A stretch of DNA of 64,000 nucleotides from Amycolatopsis saalfeldensis (GTDB lineage: Bacteria; Actinomycetota; Actinomycetes; Mycobacteriales; Pseudonocardiaceae): the NCBI RefSeq assembly GCF_900110575.1, contig NZ_FOEF01000003.1, forward strand, positions 62,001-126,000, written 5' to 3'. Positions 44,119-53,017 of the stretch are shown here, one piece after another. Below the pieces are notes generated by a model, which saw nothing but the letters and a program-made list of their open reading frames with translations, was not told the DNA's origin and searched no databases. Position 1 is the first letter of the stretch. Every line of letters starts with the position of its first letter. Position numbers and translations under genes: made by a program.

Positions 44119-45095
44119 CGGTGGTCGACACTGTGCGTGGCGAGGTGGCGCCCGAGAACCTGGGCAAGGTGCTGATGCACGAGCACATCTTCGTGCTGAG
44201 CCCGGAATTCGTCGCCAACTATCCCGAGCACGACGGGTTCGACGAGGCGGTGCACGTGCCGGAGGCGATCGGGAAGCTGCGGGCGCTCAAGGCCGCGGGG
44301 ATCGACACGATCGTCGACCCGACGGTGATCGGGCTGGGCCGCTACCTCCCTCGGGTGCAGCGGATCGCCGCCGAGGTCGAGCTGAACATCGTGGTGGCGA
44401 CGGGTTTGTACACCTACAACGAGCTGCCGCACTACCTCTCGCTGCGCGGGCCCGGCACGATGCTGGGCGGCGAGGACCCGATGGTCGCGATGTTCGTCGG
44501 CGACCTCACCGAGGGCATCGCCGGCACGGGGGTGAAAGCCGGGATCCTCAAGTGCGCCACCGACGAACCGGGGGTGACACCGGGCGTCGAGCGGGTGCTG
44601 CGGGCCGTCGCGAAGGCGCACCGGGCCACCGGCGCGCCGATCATGACGCACACCCACGCGGGCACCCGGCGCGGGCTGGAGCAGCAGGAGATCTTCGAGT
44701 CCGAAGGCGTCGATCTGGCTCAGGTGCTGATCGGGCACAGCGGTGACACGACGGACCTGGACTACCTGACGGCCCTGGCCGACCGCGGCTCGCTGCTCGG
44801 CATGGACCGGTTCGGGATCGACTCGTTCCTGCCGTTCGAGGAACGCGTGGCGACGGTCGCGGCGCTGTGCGAGCGCGGTTATGCGGGCAGCATGGTGCTT
44901 TCGCAGGACGCGTCGTGCTACATGGACTGGCTGGAGGCGCCGGTGCGCGAGGCGGTGCTACCCAATTGGCACTATCTGCACATCGTCAACGACGTGCTGC
45001 CGGCCCTGCGCGCCCGCGGCGTCGCCGAAGCCGATCTGACCAAGATGCTGGTCGACAACCCGCAGCGGTTCCTGACCCGGGGGAGCGGCTACTGA
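44115..45095 (+). CDS. Phosphotriesterase-family metallohydrolase (lactonase-like)
   Basis: A 326-residue PTE-family amidohydrolase. The binuclear metal site is readable: HxH in LMHEHIF (residue ~20), the bridging Lys in GILKCATDEPG (~150), His in IMTHTHAG and LIGHSGDT, and the final Asp in LSQDASCY. Relatives hydrolyse lactones or phosphotriesters. The GTG start at 44115 overlaps the ligase stop (GTGA). As part of the ligase-TetR operon it may open a lactone to give the acid that the ligase activates (inference). Confidence 0.9.
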   Translation: MTVVDTVRGEVAPENLGKVLMHEHIFVLSPEFVANYPEHDGFDEAVHVPEAIGKLRALKAAGIDTIVDPTVIGLGRYLPRVQRIAAEVELNIVVATGLYTYNELPHYLSLRGPGTMLGGEDPMVAMFVGDLTEGIAGTGVKAGILKCATDEPGVTPGVERVLRAVAKAHRATGAPIMTHTHAGTRRGLEQQEIFESEGVDLAQVLIGHSGDTTDLDYLTALADRGSLLGMDRFGIDSFLPFEERVATVAALCERGYAGSMVLSQDASCYMDWLEAPVREAVLPNWHYLHIVNDVLPALRARGVAEADLTKMLVDNPQRFLTRGSGY

Positions 45096-45682
45096 TGGTG
45101 AGCGAGCAGGCCGCGGTCCCGCGCCGTCTCCTTCAGCAGGCGACGAAACTGTTCGCGAAGAAGGGCTTCGACCGCACGTCGGTGCAGGAGATCGTGGAGG
45201 CGGCGGGCGTCACCAAAGGCGCGATGTACCACTACTTCGGCTCCAAGGACGACCTGCTCTACGAGATCTACGCCCGCGTGCTGCGCGAGCAGACGGCCCA
45301 GCTGGAAAAGGTCGCCGACAGCGACGCCCCGCTGCGCGCCCGCCTCGCCACCGCGGCGTCCGATGTGGTCGTCAGCAGCATCGAAAACCTGGACGACAAC
45401 ACGATTTTCCTGCAGTCCATGCACCAGCTGAGCACGGAGAAGCGCAAGGCGGTGCGGGCGGAACGCCGCCGGTACCACGAGCGTTTCCGCCGCCTGATCG
45501 AAGAGGGCCAGTCCGGCGGGGACTTCCGGGCGGACAAGCCGGCGGATCTGGTGGTGGACTTCTTCTTCGGCTCCGTGCACCACCTGGGCAGCTGGTACCG
45601 GCGCGGCGGGCCGCTGGGCGCCCGTGAGGTGGGGGACCACTTCGCCGACCTGCTGCTGTCGATGCTGAGGCCGGAAGCCTGA
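45095..45682 (+). CDS. TetR-family transcriptional regulator
   Basis: A 195-residue TetR regulator with helix-turn-helix at ~8-52 (LLQQATKLFAKKGFDRTSVQ, then EIVEAAGVTKGAMYHYFGSK). Its C-terminal domain is of the KstR2/acyl-CoA-responsive type (FLQSMHQLSTEKRKAVRAER). The ATG shares a base with the lactonase stop (TGATG). As last gene of the operon downstream of the TACCGAC box it probably represses this operon and the 57.6 kb operon bearing the same box. Confidence 0.92.
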   Translation: MVSEQAAVPRRLLQQATKLFAKKGFDRTSVQEIVEAAGVTKGAMYHYFGSKDDLLYEIYARVLREQTAQLEKVADSDAPLRARLATAASDVVVSSIENLDDNTIFLQSMHQLSTEKRKAVRAERRRYHERFRRLIEEGQSGGDFRADKPADLVVDFFFGSVHHLGSWYRRGGPLGAREVGDHFADLLLSMLRPEA

Positions 45683-45723
45683 AACCGCGGGGCATTCCAG
45701 TGTCCACAGTGGTCGAATCCGGT

Positions 45724-47358
45724 TCAGCCGGTCGCGGACCGGGCTATGCGTTCCGCGCTGCGCAGGCCCGCGCTCAACGCCTCGGCCGCGGCGCCGGGGT
45801 CGCCGTGGGCGGCCAGTACGTCGGCCAGGTCGAGCAGCGCCCGGGCCAGGTCGTGGCCGGGGCCGGTCCGTTCGAAGATCGACACTGCGGTGCGGAGGGA
45901 CTGTTCGGCGGCCGTGTTTTCTCCGCCCGGCAGCAAAAGCAGCCCGAGCTGACGGTGTGCCCGCGCGGCTGTGCTTGTGTCCGGTTCCGCCGTGGCGAGC
46001 ACGTTTTCGAGCAGGGCCCGGGCGCCCGCGAGGTTGCCCAGCTCGCGGTGCACCCCCGCCAGCTCCGTGCCGACGTCGGCGGCCGCCTGGTACTCCCCGC
46101 CCGCAGTGAGCATCGCGCGGGCCTGGCCGAGATCGGCGGCGGCGCCGGAAAGGTCGCCCGCGGCCTGCCGGGTGCGGGCCCTGGCCTGGTGGCACAGCGC
46201 GAGTTCGGCTCGCAAGCCCAGCTGACGGTGGGCCGCGCGTGCCTGCGCCACGGCCACGCGGGCGTCGTCGAACCGGCCGGCCGCCAGGAGGGTGCGCGCG
46301 AGCCGCAGGTTCAGGTCGCGGCTGAGCTCCGGGCTCGGCAGGGCCAGCGCGAGGGCCTCCGCCGCGGCCGGGGAACTGTCGTCCCCGACCTGGACGTCGC
46401 AGGCGGCGAGGTGCGCGTCGACGAAAACGAGCGCGGCCGGGTCGGGATGGCCCGACTCGTGCAGCTCGTCGCGAATCGTGCGCAGCAGGTGCCGCGCATA
46501 CCGGAACTCCCCGGACCGCCGCAACCGCACGGCCCGGCCCGCACTCGCCTCGACCCGCAGGTGAGGCGGCTCGTCGGCGAGGAGGGTGGTGGCTTCTTCG
46601 TGCAGCGGGGCTGTCTCGGCTGGTAGGTGGGGTGGTTCGTCAGCGAGGGAGGCGGTGGTTTCTTCGTGCAGCGGGGCTGCCTCGACCCGTAGCTGGGGTG
46701 GTTCGTCGGCGAGCTGGGTTGCGGCTTCTTCGTGTGGTGGTGCTGTCTCGACCGGTAGGCGGGGTGGTTCGTTGGTGAGCGGGGTGGTGGTTTCTTCGTG
46801 TGGTGGGGCTGCCTCGGCCCGTAGCTGGGGTGGTTCGTCGGCGAGCTGGGTTGCGGCTTCTTCGTGTGGTGGTGCTGTCTCGACCGGTAGGCGGGGTGGT
46901 TCGTTGGTGAGCGGGGTGGTGGTTTCTTCGTGTGGTGGGGCTGCCTCGACCCGCAGGTGAGGCGGCTCGTTGGTGAGTAGGGCGGTGGCCCCTTCGCGCA
47001 GCGGGGCCGCCTCGGGGGTCAGGGTGGCGAGGTCCGTGAGGGCCCGCGCTTTCACCGGGCCGGTCGCGAGTGCGGCGAGCCGTTGCCGGTCGCCGGCTAT
47101 CAGGGCTTCCAGCAGGGCCAGTTCCTGGCCGGCGACGGGGTCCGCGGTGCGGCCGGTGGCCAGCTCCTCCAGGTCCAGCCCGAGCCGGAAGGCGAAGTGC
47201 CGCATGGCTTCGGCCGAGGGCTTGCGGCGGTCGCTCTCGACCGCCGAGACGTAGCCGGGGGTGTAGCTGGGCGTTGCGAGTTCACGCTGGGTCAGGCCGA
47301 GCCCGGTGCGCAGCCGGTGGATCCGGCGGCCCACCGTCTCCTCGTCCCGCTGCGCCAT
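45724..47358 (-). CDS. XRE-TPR transcriptional regulator with internal 22-residue tandem repeats
   Basis: A 544-residue protein. The HTH_XRE domain is at ~10-66 (RRIHRLRTGLGLTQRELATP, then GYVSAVESDRRKPSAEAMRH). Seven tandem 22-residue repeats of the form HEExxTxLxxEPPxLxxExAPP occupy residues ~118-271. A TPR-like helical region spans ~272-540 (for example LHEEATTLLADEPPHLRVEA at the junction, then FDDARVAVAQARAAHRQLGL). The paralogue at 47415, divergent and 56 bases away, lacks the repeats. The Pro/Glu/Thr-rich repeat probably forms an extended linker of variable length. HTH-TPR proteins often bind peptides or act in development; target unknown. Confidence 0.85.
   Translation of the reverse strand: MAQRDEETVGRRIHRLRTGLGLTQRELATPSYTPGYVSAVESDRRKPSAEAMRHFAFRLGLDLEELATGRTADPVAGQELALLEALIAGDRQRLAALATGPVKARALTDLATLTPEAAPLREGATALLTNEPPHLRVEAAPPHEETTTPLTNEPPRLPVETAPPHEEAATQLADEPPQLRAEAAPPHEETTTPLTNEPPRLPVETAPPHEEAATQLADEPPQLRVEAAPLHEETTASLADEPPHLPAETAPLHEEATTLLADEPPHLRVEASAGRAVRLRRSGEFRYARHLLRTIRDELHESGHPDPAALVFVDAHLAACDVQVGDDSSPAAAEALALALPSPELSRDLNLRLARTLLAAGRFDDARVAVAQARAAHRQLGLRAELALCHQARARTRQAAGDLSGAAADLGQARAMLTAGGEYQAAADVGTELAGVHRELGNLAGARALLENVLATAEPDTSTAARAHRQLGLLLLPGGENTAAEQSLRTAVSIFERTGPGHDLARALLDLADVLAAHGDPGAAAEALSAGLRSAERIARSATG
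46545..47006. repeat. 66-base coding minisatellite, seven copies
   Basis: Seven in-frame copies of a 66-base unit lie inside the XRE-TPR gene. The four central units form two 132-base blocks (46677-46808 and 46809-46940) that differ at only one base, showing a recent duplication of a two-unit block. Outer copies are more diverged. Copy number is expected to vary between strains. Confidence 0.88.
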
Positions 47359-47414
47359 CTTCGGCCCCGTCCCGGCTAGCCTTGGTGTTTCCGACCGCGG
47401 CCAGGATAACGGTG

Positions 47415-48713
47415 ATGACCATGGAGGGCGTGGGGCAGCGGCTCCAGCGACTGCGGGTCGAGCTGGGGCTCACCCAGCAGCAGCTCGCCGCGCCCCGGTA
47501 CACCCGCGGATTCCTCGCGACCGTCGAGGCCGGCGGCCGGGAGCCGTCGGCCGAGGCGCTGGGCTATTTCGCCACCCGGCTCGGCGTCGAGCCCGACGAT
47601 CTGCGCCACGGGCGGCCCCCGGGCGCCGCCGAAGAGCTGACGGTCGAACTCGAGCGCGGCCGCCGGTCGCTGTCGCGGGGGGAGGTCGACGCGGCGGTCG
47701 AGGTGTTCGCGACGGTCGAGCGCACGGCGCGGCGCTACCGGCTGCCGATCGTCGAATGCCGCGCGCGGATCTGCCTCGGCGAGGTCGAGCTGCACCAGGG
47801 CCGGATGCGGGCGGCGCAGCTCGCGTACGAGCGCGCGGGCGAACTCGCCGGCGGCGCCCCGGCATCCGTGCGGGCCTGGATCGTCCGGCGGCGGGCGCAG
47901 TGCCTGCTCAACGTCGAGTCCGCGGCCGCCGCGATCACGCACCTCGAAGAGGGGCTCGCCGAGGTCCGCGCCGAGACGCCGGCCGACCCCGACGCCGAGC
48001 TGTGGCTGCTGGCCGGCCTGATCACGCCGTACCACGAGCTGGGCGCGCTCGGCCGGATGCACGAGACCATCGAGGAGGGGCTCGCGGTCGCGCGGCGGGC
48101 GTCGCGGCGCGAGTGGATCGCGACCTTCTACGACCTAGCCGGGCAGCGGGTGCTGGAGACCAAGGGGTTCGCCGAGGTCGACCGCTGGTGGGGGATCGCG
48201 CGGCGCACCTTCGCCGAACTCGGCCTCGACAGCGAGTCCGGCAGCGTGCACTGGTCGCGGGGGTATGCGCTGAGCCAGGCCGAGCGCCTCGACGAGGCCG
48301 GCACCGAGCTGGGCCTGGCGCTGGAGATCTTCGACGCGGTGGGCCGGCTCCACGACGCGGCCGGGGTCGCGCTCGAGCTGGCCGACGTCTGCCGCCGCCG
48401 CGGGGACCGGGACCGCGCGGTCGCGCTGGCCACCCGCGCGGGTGCAGCGTACGCCCGGTTCGACCTGCCCGCGGGGATGGCCGAGGCGGACCGGATCCTG
48501 GGCCTGCAGGCCGGGGCGGACGGCGACCTGACCGAGGCGGGGCGCCTGCTGGAGCGCGCCCTCGAGCGCTACGCCCGGGCCGGGATCGTCTACGACCTCG
48601 GCCGGACCTGCCGGCTGTACGGCGATCTGCTGCTGCGCAACGGAAAGACGGCCGAGGCCCTGGAGGTGCTGCGCCGCGGCGCCCGCAGCGTGGCCTCGCA
48701 GACCCGCGCCTGA
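47415..48713 (+). CDS. XRE-TPR transcriptional regulator
   Basis: A 432-residue paralogue of the divergent gene at 45724. HTH_XRE is at ~5-60 (RLQRLRVELGLTQQQLAAPR, then GFLATVEAGGREPSAEALGY). The rest is TPR helices (for example VETARR-like pairs and RLLERALERYARAGIVYDLG). No repeat insert. The start could be GTG 47412, ATG 47415 or ATG 47421. The 56-base gap to 47358 is too short for two full independent promoters, so the pair is probably cross- or autoregulated. The sedolisin gene follows. Confidence 0.85.
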   Translation: MTMEGVGQRLQRLRVELGLTQQQLAAPRYTRGFLATVEAGGREPSAEALGYFATRLGVEPDDLRHGRPPGAAEELTVELERGRRSLSRGEVDAAVEVFATVERTARRYRLPIVECRARICLGEVELHQGRMRAAQLAYERAGELAGGAPASVRAWIVRRRAQCLLNVESAAAAITHLEEGLAEVRAETPADPDAELWLLAGLITPYHELGALGRMHETIEEGLAVARRASRREWIATFYDLAGQRVLETKGFAEVDRWWGIARRTFAELGLDSESGSVHWSRGYALSQAERLDEAGTELGLALEIFDAVGRLHDAAGVALELADVCRRRGDRDRAVALATRAGAAYARFDLPAGMAEADRILGLQAGADGDLTEAGRLLERALERYARAGIVYDLGRTCRLYGDLLLRNGKTAEALEVLRRGARSVASQTRA

Positions 48714-48776
48714 CCGGAACCCTCCGAAGGTCTGTTGACGGCTTCGGCCGGTATGACCTTTACTGCGTATGCATCA

Positions 48777-48798
48777 AGTTGGTTAACACTAGTCAACT
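48777..48798. promoter_or_regulatory. Imperfect palindrome upstream of sedolisin gene
   Basis: AGTTGGTTAACACTAGTCAACT is an inverted repeat with six of eight outer positions paired, about 100 bases before the protease start. A possible -35 TTGACG lies at 48734. It may bind one of the neighbouring XRE regulators (speculative). Confidence 0.35.
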
Positions 48799-48894
48799 CG
48801 AATGATGCGCTACTCCCCGAACACCCCTTCCCGTCGCGGACCAGCTCGGCGGGGAATGCGTTGTGCCCGTTCAACCCCATCGGGAGAGACCACC

Positions 48895-51069
48895 ATGAAC
48901 AAAAGACTCCGCGCGCTCGGGCTCGGAATCGCGCCATTACCCATATTGGCCGCCGCCTTCACCGGAACGGCCTATGCCGCGGACGCGCAGGTCGCGCTGC
49001 CCGGCAGCGTCAGCCCCGCCCTCGCGCACAGCCAGCGCGTCGGCGACCTGCCCGCCGCCCAGCAGGTTCCGGTCGCCGTGGCGCTGAAGCTCCACAACTC
49101 CGCGGGGCTGGACAAGTTCCTCGCCGACGTCGCGAACCCGGCGTCGCCGGCGTACGGCCATTACCTGACGCCGCAGCAGTTCGGCGCCGCCTACGGCCCG
49201 ACGAAGACCGACCAGGACCGCGTCACCACCTACCTGCGGGGCAAGGGGCTGCGGGTCACCGGGGTGTCCGGCCAGGTGGTCGACGCGACCGGCACCGAGG
49301 CGCAGCTGGCGAGCGCGTTCTCGACGTCCATCGGAGTCTACGACGACCCGGCCCAGCACCGCCGGTTCTTCGCGAACGACGGCGCGCCCTCGCTGCCCGC
49401 CGTGGTCGCCGGCGTCGTCCAGGGTATTTCCGGGCTGGACAATTATGCCGTCCGGCAGCACGACGCGGTTTCCGTGCCGAAGGCGAATCCGAACATTTCC
49501 GGCCTCGGGCCGACGGCGTTGCGGTCGATCTACAACACGAACCCGATCGGCGCCGACGGAACCGGGCAGACGGTCGCTTTGTACGAATTCGACGGGTACA
49601 AGAAGTCCGATATCGCCGCTTATGACCAGAATTACAACCTCGGCTCGTCGGCGCCGGTGACGGTGCCGGTCAACGGCCAGAACTACGACTCGAACCCGGG
49701 CGGCGGCGAGGCCGAGGTCGACCTCGACATCGAGCTGGTGCAGGCGATGGCGCCGAAGGCCGCCACCCTGGTGTACGAGGCCGCCAACGACGACGGCGGC
49801 GAGCTGAACATGGTCAACCAGATCGTGCAGGAGAACAAGGCGCCGGTCGTGTCGATCTCCTGGGGCATCTGCGAAAAGGACATCTCCAGCTCGCAGATGA
49901 CCAATGTGGACAACGGCTACAAGCAGGGCGCGGCGCAGGGCCAGAGCTTCTTCGTGGCCACCGGCGACGACGGCTCGCGCGGCTGCACCCGCAGCACGTC
50001 GGGCTCGGGGGTCGTCTCCGCGGGCTGGCCGGGCACGTCGCCGAACGTCACCGGCGTCGGCGGCACCACGCTCACCGTGGGCAGCAACAACACCTACGGC
50101 TCCGAGCGCGGCTGGAGCGGCTCCGGCGGCGGCACGTCCACGCAGTTCCCGGCGCCGAGCTGGCAGACCGGCGTCGGCGGCAAGCGCACCGAACCGGACG
50201 TGGCCCTCGACGCCGACCCGCAGACCGGCTACGCGGTCTACACCAACGGCGGCTGGGCGCAGTACGGCGGCACCAGCTGCGCCGCGCCGATGTGGGCGGG
50301 CTGGGCGACGCTGTACAACCAGAAGGCCAGTGCCAAGCTCGGCAACCCGGACGCGGCGATCTACGGCGTCGGCAACGGCAGCTCGTACGCCTCGGCGTTC
50401 CACGACATCACCTCCGGCAGCAACGGCGACTTCTCCGCGAAGACCGGCTACGACCAGGTGACCGGCTGGGGCACCTACGACGGCAACGGCCTGTTCACCG
50501 CGCTCGGCAACAGCACCCCGCCCACCGGCGACACGGTTTCGGTGACCAACCCGGGTGACCAGTCGAGCCAGCCGGGCGACACGGTCAGTCTGCCGATCAA
50601 GGCGACCGACTCGGCCGCGTCGGCCAAGCTGACCTACGCCGCCTCCGGGCTGCCCGCCGGGCTGGCCATCGACCCGGCCACCGGCGTGATCACCGGGAAG
50701 CCGACCACCCAAGCGGTTTCGAACGTGACCGTGACGGCCACCGACGACACCAAGGCGTCCGGGAACACCGCGTTCAAGTGGACGGTCGGCACCCCGCCGA
50801 CCGGCACCGTCTCGGTCGCCGACCCCGGCAGCCAGTGGGGTTTTGTGAACTTCCCGCTGTTCCAGACGGTCCAGCTGACCGCCACCGCCAGTGACAACGG
50901 CCCGGTCACCTTCTCGGCGACCGGCCTGCCCCCGGGCCTGTCGATCAGCGCTTCGGGCACCATCACCGGCACACCGACCAAGGCCGGCGCCTACTCGGTG
51001 ACCGCCACCGCGACCGAGGCCAACGGAGCCCACGGTTCTGTGACGTTCGGGTTCCAGATCTACGGCTGA
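48895..51069 (+). CDS. Secreted S53 sedolisin (kumamolisin-like) protease
   Basis: A 724-residue exported serine-carboxyl peptidase. Signal peptide to about residue 25, pro-kumamolisin domain ~30-175, catalytic domain ~195-540. Catalytic Glu and Asp are in GGGEAEVDLDIELVQ, the oxyanion Asp in VATGDDGSRG and the nucleophile in GGTSCAAPMWAG. A calcium site lies near DITSGSNGDFSAKTGYDQVT. Two Ig-like He_PIG domains close the chain (for example LPAGLAIDPATGVITGKPTT and LPPGLSISASGTITGTPTKA). I start at the ATG at 48895. The enzyme would work at acidic pH outside the cell after removal of the propeptide. Confidence 0.94.
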   Translation: MNKRLRALGLGIAPLPILAAAFTGTAYAADAQVALPGSVSPALAHSQRVGDLPAAQQVPVAVALKLHNSAGLDKFLADVANPASPAYGHYLTPQQFGAAYGPTKTDQDRVTTYLRGKGLRVTGVSGQVVDATGTEAQLASAFSTSIGVYDDPAQHRRFFANDGAPSLPAVVAGVVQGISGLDNYAVRQHDAVSVPKANPNISGLGPTALRSIYNTNPIGADGTGQTVALYEFDGYKKSDIAAYDQNYNLGSSAPVTVPVNGQNYDSNPGGGEAEVDLDIELVQAMAPKAATLVYEAANDDGGELNMVNQIVQENKAPVVSISWGICEKDISSSQMTNVDNGYKQGAAQGQSFFVATGDDGSRGCTRSTSGSGVVSAGWPGTSPNVTGVGGTTLTVGSNNTYGSERGWSGSGGGTSTQFPAPSWQTGVGGKRTEPDVALDADPQTGYAVYTNGGWAQYGGTSCAAPMWAGWATLYNQKASAKLGNPDAAIYGVGNGSSYASAFHDITSGSNGDFSAKTGYDQVTGWGTYDGNGLFTALGNSTPPTGDTVSVTNPGDQSSQPGDTVSLPIKATDSAASAKLTYAASGLPAGLAIDPATGVITGKPTTQAVSNVTVTATDDTKASGNTAFKWTVGTPPTGTVSVADPGSQWGFVNFPLFQTVQLTATASDNGPVTFSATGLPPGLSISASGTITGTPTKAGAYSVTATATEANGAHGSVTFGFQIYG

Positions 51070-51084
51070 TCACTCCGGCAAGGA

Positions 51085-51126
51085 GGGGCGCCGCACGGGA
51101 CCGGATCCCGCGCGGCGCTCCTTTTT
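51085..51126 (+). terminator. Intrinsic terminator of sedolisin gene
   Basis: A hairpin with a ten-base stem and one mismatch (GGGGCGCCGC at 51085-51094 with GCGGCGCTCC at 51112-51121) and a smaller inner stem is followed by TTTTT. It lies 16 bases after the protease stop. Confidence 0.85.
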
Positions 51127-51408
51127 GCCGGTGGCCCAAGGGTTTCCGGGGCTTTGACGGGGACGGCTCGGGTGTTCGGCCGCATCGGTGAACGTGGTTC
51201 GGTCGTCCGGCCGCGTGGGGTGGACTTGGTTCGGTGGTTCTGCCGCGCCGCTGCCCGCGCCATTGCCGCGCCGTTGCCTGCATCGGCGTGGTGGGGTTCG
51301 GCCGTCCTGTCGCATCAGTGGCCGTTGCCCGCGTCGGCGCCCTCCACCCGCGTCGGTGGCCTGTCGTTCGGCTTTCCCTTCGCATCGCCGGCATCGGCGC
51401 CCCGCGCC
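51127..51408. repeat. Degenerate low-complexity region
   Basis: Between the terminator and the GrpB gene, variants of TTCGGyCGnnnyGGC and GCGTCGGyGnC recur irregularly about every 20-40 bases (e.g. near 51174, 51205, 51230, 51297, 51340). It looks like decayed repeat DNA; frames through it give only Arg/Pro/Thr-rich sequence and I call no gene. Confidence 0.4.
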
Positions 51409-51981
51409 CTAATCTTCCCGCCGCAGGGCCAGAACTCGGTGCACGAACTCGGTTTTCCCTTGCGTATAAGCCTCCCGGTCGCTCGCGGTGCGGGTCAATT
51501 CCCGTTTCAGGGCCGTGTACTCCGCGGCCAGGGACGGGTCGGCCCGGAGGGCGTCGCGGAAGGTCAGCTGGGCGGTTCGGCGGGGGTGGCCGGACGGGAG
51601 GACGTGCAGGTGGGCGCGCCGGTGCCGGCCGGTTTCGTCGGGCTGGACGAAGAAGCGCCGCCAGGGGGCGCCGACATCCAGGTCCGGCGGGACGTAGCAC
51701 CATCCCTCGCGTTCCAGTCGGGCGCGGGCGGCGGCCACCACCTCGTCGAGGTCGCGCACCGAAGCCATCACGTCGAGCACCGGTTTGGCCGCCAGGCCCG
51801 GCACCGACGTCGAGCCGATGTGGTCGACGCCTTCGGCCAGCCAGGGGGCGAGCAGGTCCGCGATCCGTGCGCGCACGGCCGCGCCCCGCGCCGCCCACGA
51901 GGGGTCGGGCGGGTGGATCTCGGGTTTTTCGAAGGCCCAGGGCGGAGGATCGGTCACCCCGCGCACGTTACCGGCGGCCAC
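51409..51981 (-). CDS. GrpB/UPF0157 family protein
   Basis: A 190-residue protein of the GrpB family (nucleotidyltransferase-like fold). The defining segments are GVDHIGSTSVPGLAAKPVLD at about residue 50, then RRAHLHVLPSGHPRRTAQL and FRDALRADPSLAAEYTALKR. The start is uncertain: GTG at 51981 or GTG at 51957, neither with a strong ribosome-binding site. It is alone, 18 bases after the hydrolase stop on the same strand, and may be co-transcribed with it. Function of the family is poorly known. Confidence 0.85.
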   Translation of the reverse strand: MAAGNVRGVTDPPPWAFEKPEIHPPDPSWAARGAAVRARIADLLAPWLAEGVDHIGSTSVPGLAAKPVLDVMASVRDLDEVVAAARARLEREGWCYVPPDLDVGAPWRRFFVQPDETGRHRRAHLHVLPSGHPRRTAQLTFRDALRADPSLAAEYTALKRELTRTASDREAYTQGKTEFVHRVLALRRED

Positions 51982-51999
51982 CGACAGAAAACGGCGGCT

Positions 52000-52851
52000 T
52001 CAGTGCTGCTTGAGGTGATCCAGGAGCAACGGCAGGATCGCGTCCGCCGACTCCTGCGGCAGCCAGTGGCTCGCGCCTTCGATCACCACGAAGCGGTACT
52101 CCCCGTCCACGAAACCCGCGGTGAGGTCGGCGGCGGTGCGGCCGAAGCGCGGGTCCTCGGCGCCCCACAGGTACAGCGTCGGCACGGCGATGCGGCCGCC
52201 CGGGAGGTCGAACTCGCCGTCCGGGCCGCGGTACCAGTTCAGGGTCGCGGTGAGCGCGCCCGGCTCGGTCAGTCGCGCCAGGTTGCGTTCGACCTGGGTG
52301 GCGGGCAGGCGATCGCCGTACAGCGTGCGCAGCTGGGCGCAGTCGTCGGAGAGCAGGTAGGCCTCGGCGCGGCCGTCGGGGCGGCGGAAGAACTTGAGGT
52401 ACGACAGCGTTTGCTGCTGCTGCTCGTCCACCTCCGCGGCCTGGCGGAGGGCGGCCGGGTGCGGGGAGGTCAGCGCGGTGAACGAGCGCAGCCGGTCGGG
52501 GTGCGCGCTGGCCAGCGCCCAGCCGACCATGGCGCCCCAGTCGTGGCCCACCAGGTGGAACCGGTCGGTGCCGAGCGCGGCGGCGAACGCGATGACATCG
52601 GTGACCAGGTGGCGGACCGAGTACTGGTCGACGTCCTGCGGCCGCGCGGCCGAGGCGTACCCCCGCTGGTCCACGGCCACCGCGCGGTAGCCCGCTTCGC
52701 CCAGCGCGGTCAGCTCCGCGGTCCACGAATCGGCGAATTCCGCCCAGCCGTGCAGCAACAGGACGAGGTCCCCGGCCTCCGGACCGGCCGCGAGCGCGCT
52801 GTGCCGGTGCGTGCCGACGGTGATCGTCAGCCGCTCGAGATCCGTGACCAT
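52000..52851 (-). CDS. Alpha/beta hydrolase (epoxide hydrolase/haloalkane dehalogenase type)
   Basis: A 283-residue alpha/beta hydrolase. The oxyanion motif is [12 protein letters not shown], the nucleophile elbow is VGHDWGAM with Asp instead of Ser, the acid is in WGAEDPRFG and the His is in EGASHWLPQ. The Asp nucleophile, with Trp next to it, marks the epoxide hydrolase/dehalogenase group. It lies downstream of the FadE operon, separated by a hairpin, so is probably a separate unit. Confidence 0.88.
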   Translation of the reverse strand: MVTDLERLTITVGTHRHSALAAGPEAGDLVLLLHGWAEFADSWTAELTALGEAGYRAVAVDQRGYASAARPQDVDQYSVRHLVTDVIAFAAALGTDRFHLVGHDWGAMVGWALASAHPDRLRSFTALTSPHPAALRQAAEVDEQQQQTLSYLKFFRRPDGRAEAYLLSDDCAQLRTLYGDRLPATQVERNLARLTEPGALTATLNWYRGPDGEFDLPGGRIAVPTLYLWGAEDPRFGRTAADLTAGFVDGEYRFVVIEGASHWLPQESADAILPLLLDHLKQH

Positions 52852-52967
52852 GATCGCCAGGCTACGAACCCCGGGCCGGTGGCGCTACCGGAAAAAGTGC
52901 AGTCTTGCCGCCTGTTCGGACGGGCAGTGCCCACCACTGTCCACAATAGCCACAAACGTCCCGCGGC

Positions 52968-53008
52968 GGATGACGCCTTCCTCGCACGGCGCAAGGAAAG
53001 CGTCATCC
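52968..53008 (-). terminator. Hairpin terminator of the acyl-CoA dehydrogenase operon
   Basis: GGATGACGCCTTCC (left arm from 52968) pairs with AAGGAAAGCGTCATCC (52993-53008) with two mismatches around a ten-base loop. It lies ten bases past the stop at 53018 in transcription order. There is no T-tract, as is common in actinomycetes. Confidence 0.7.
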
Positions 53009-53017
53009 GTAACAGGC

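Noticed and set aside
46545-47006. Regular repeats that might suggest a CRISPR array
   Set aside because: Units are contiguous with no unique spacers, keep one reading frame, and lie in the XRE-TPR gene, so it is a coding minisatellite.
48714-48894. Small peptide gene between the XRE-TPR regulator and the sedolisin
   Set aside because: Several short frames exist, but none has a ribosome-binding site together with a signal peptide, and they overlap the protease start region.
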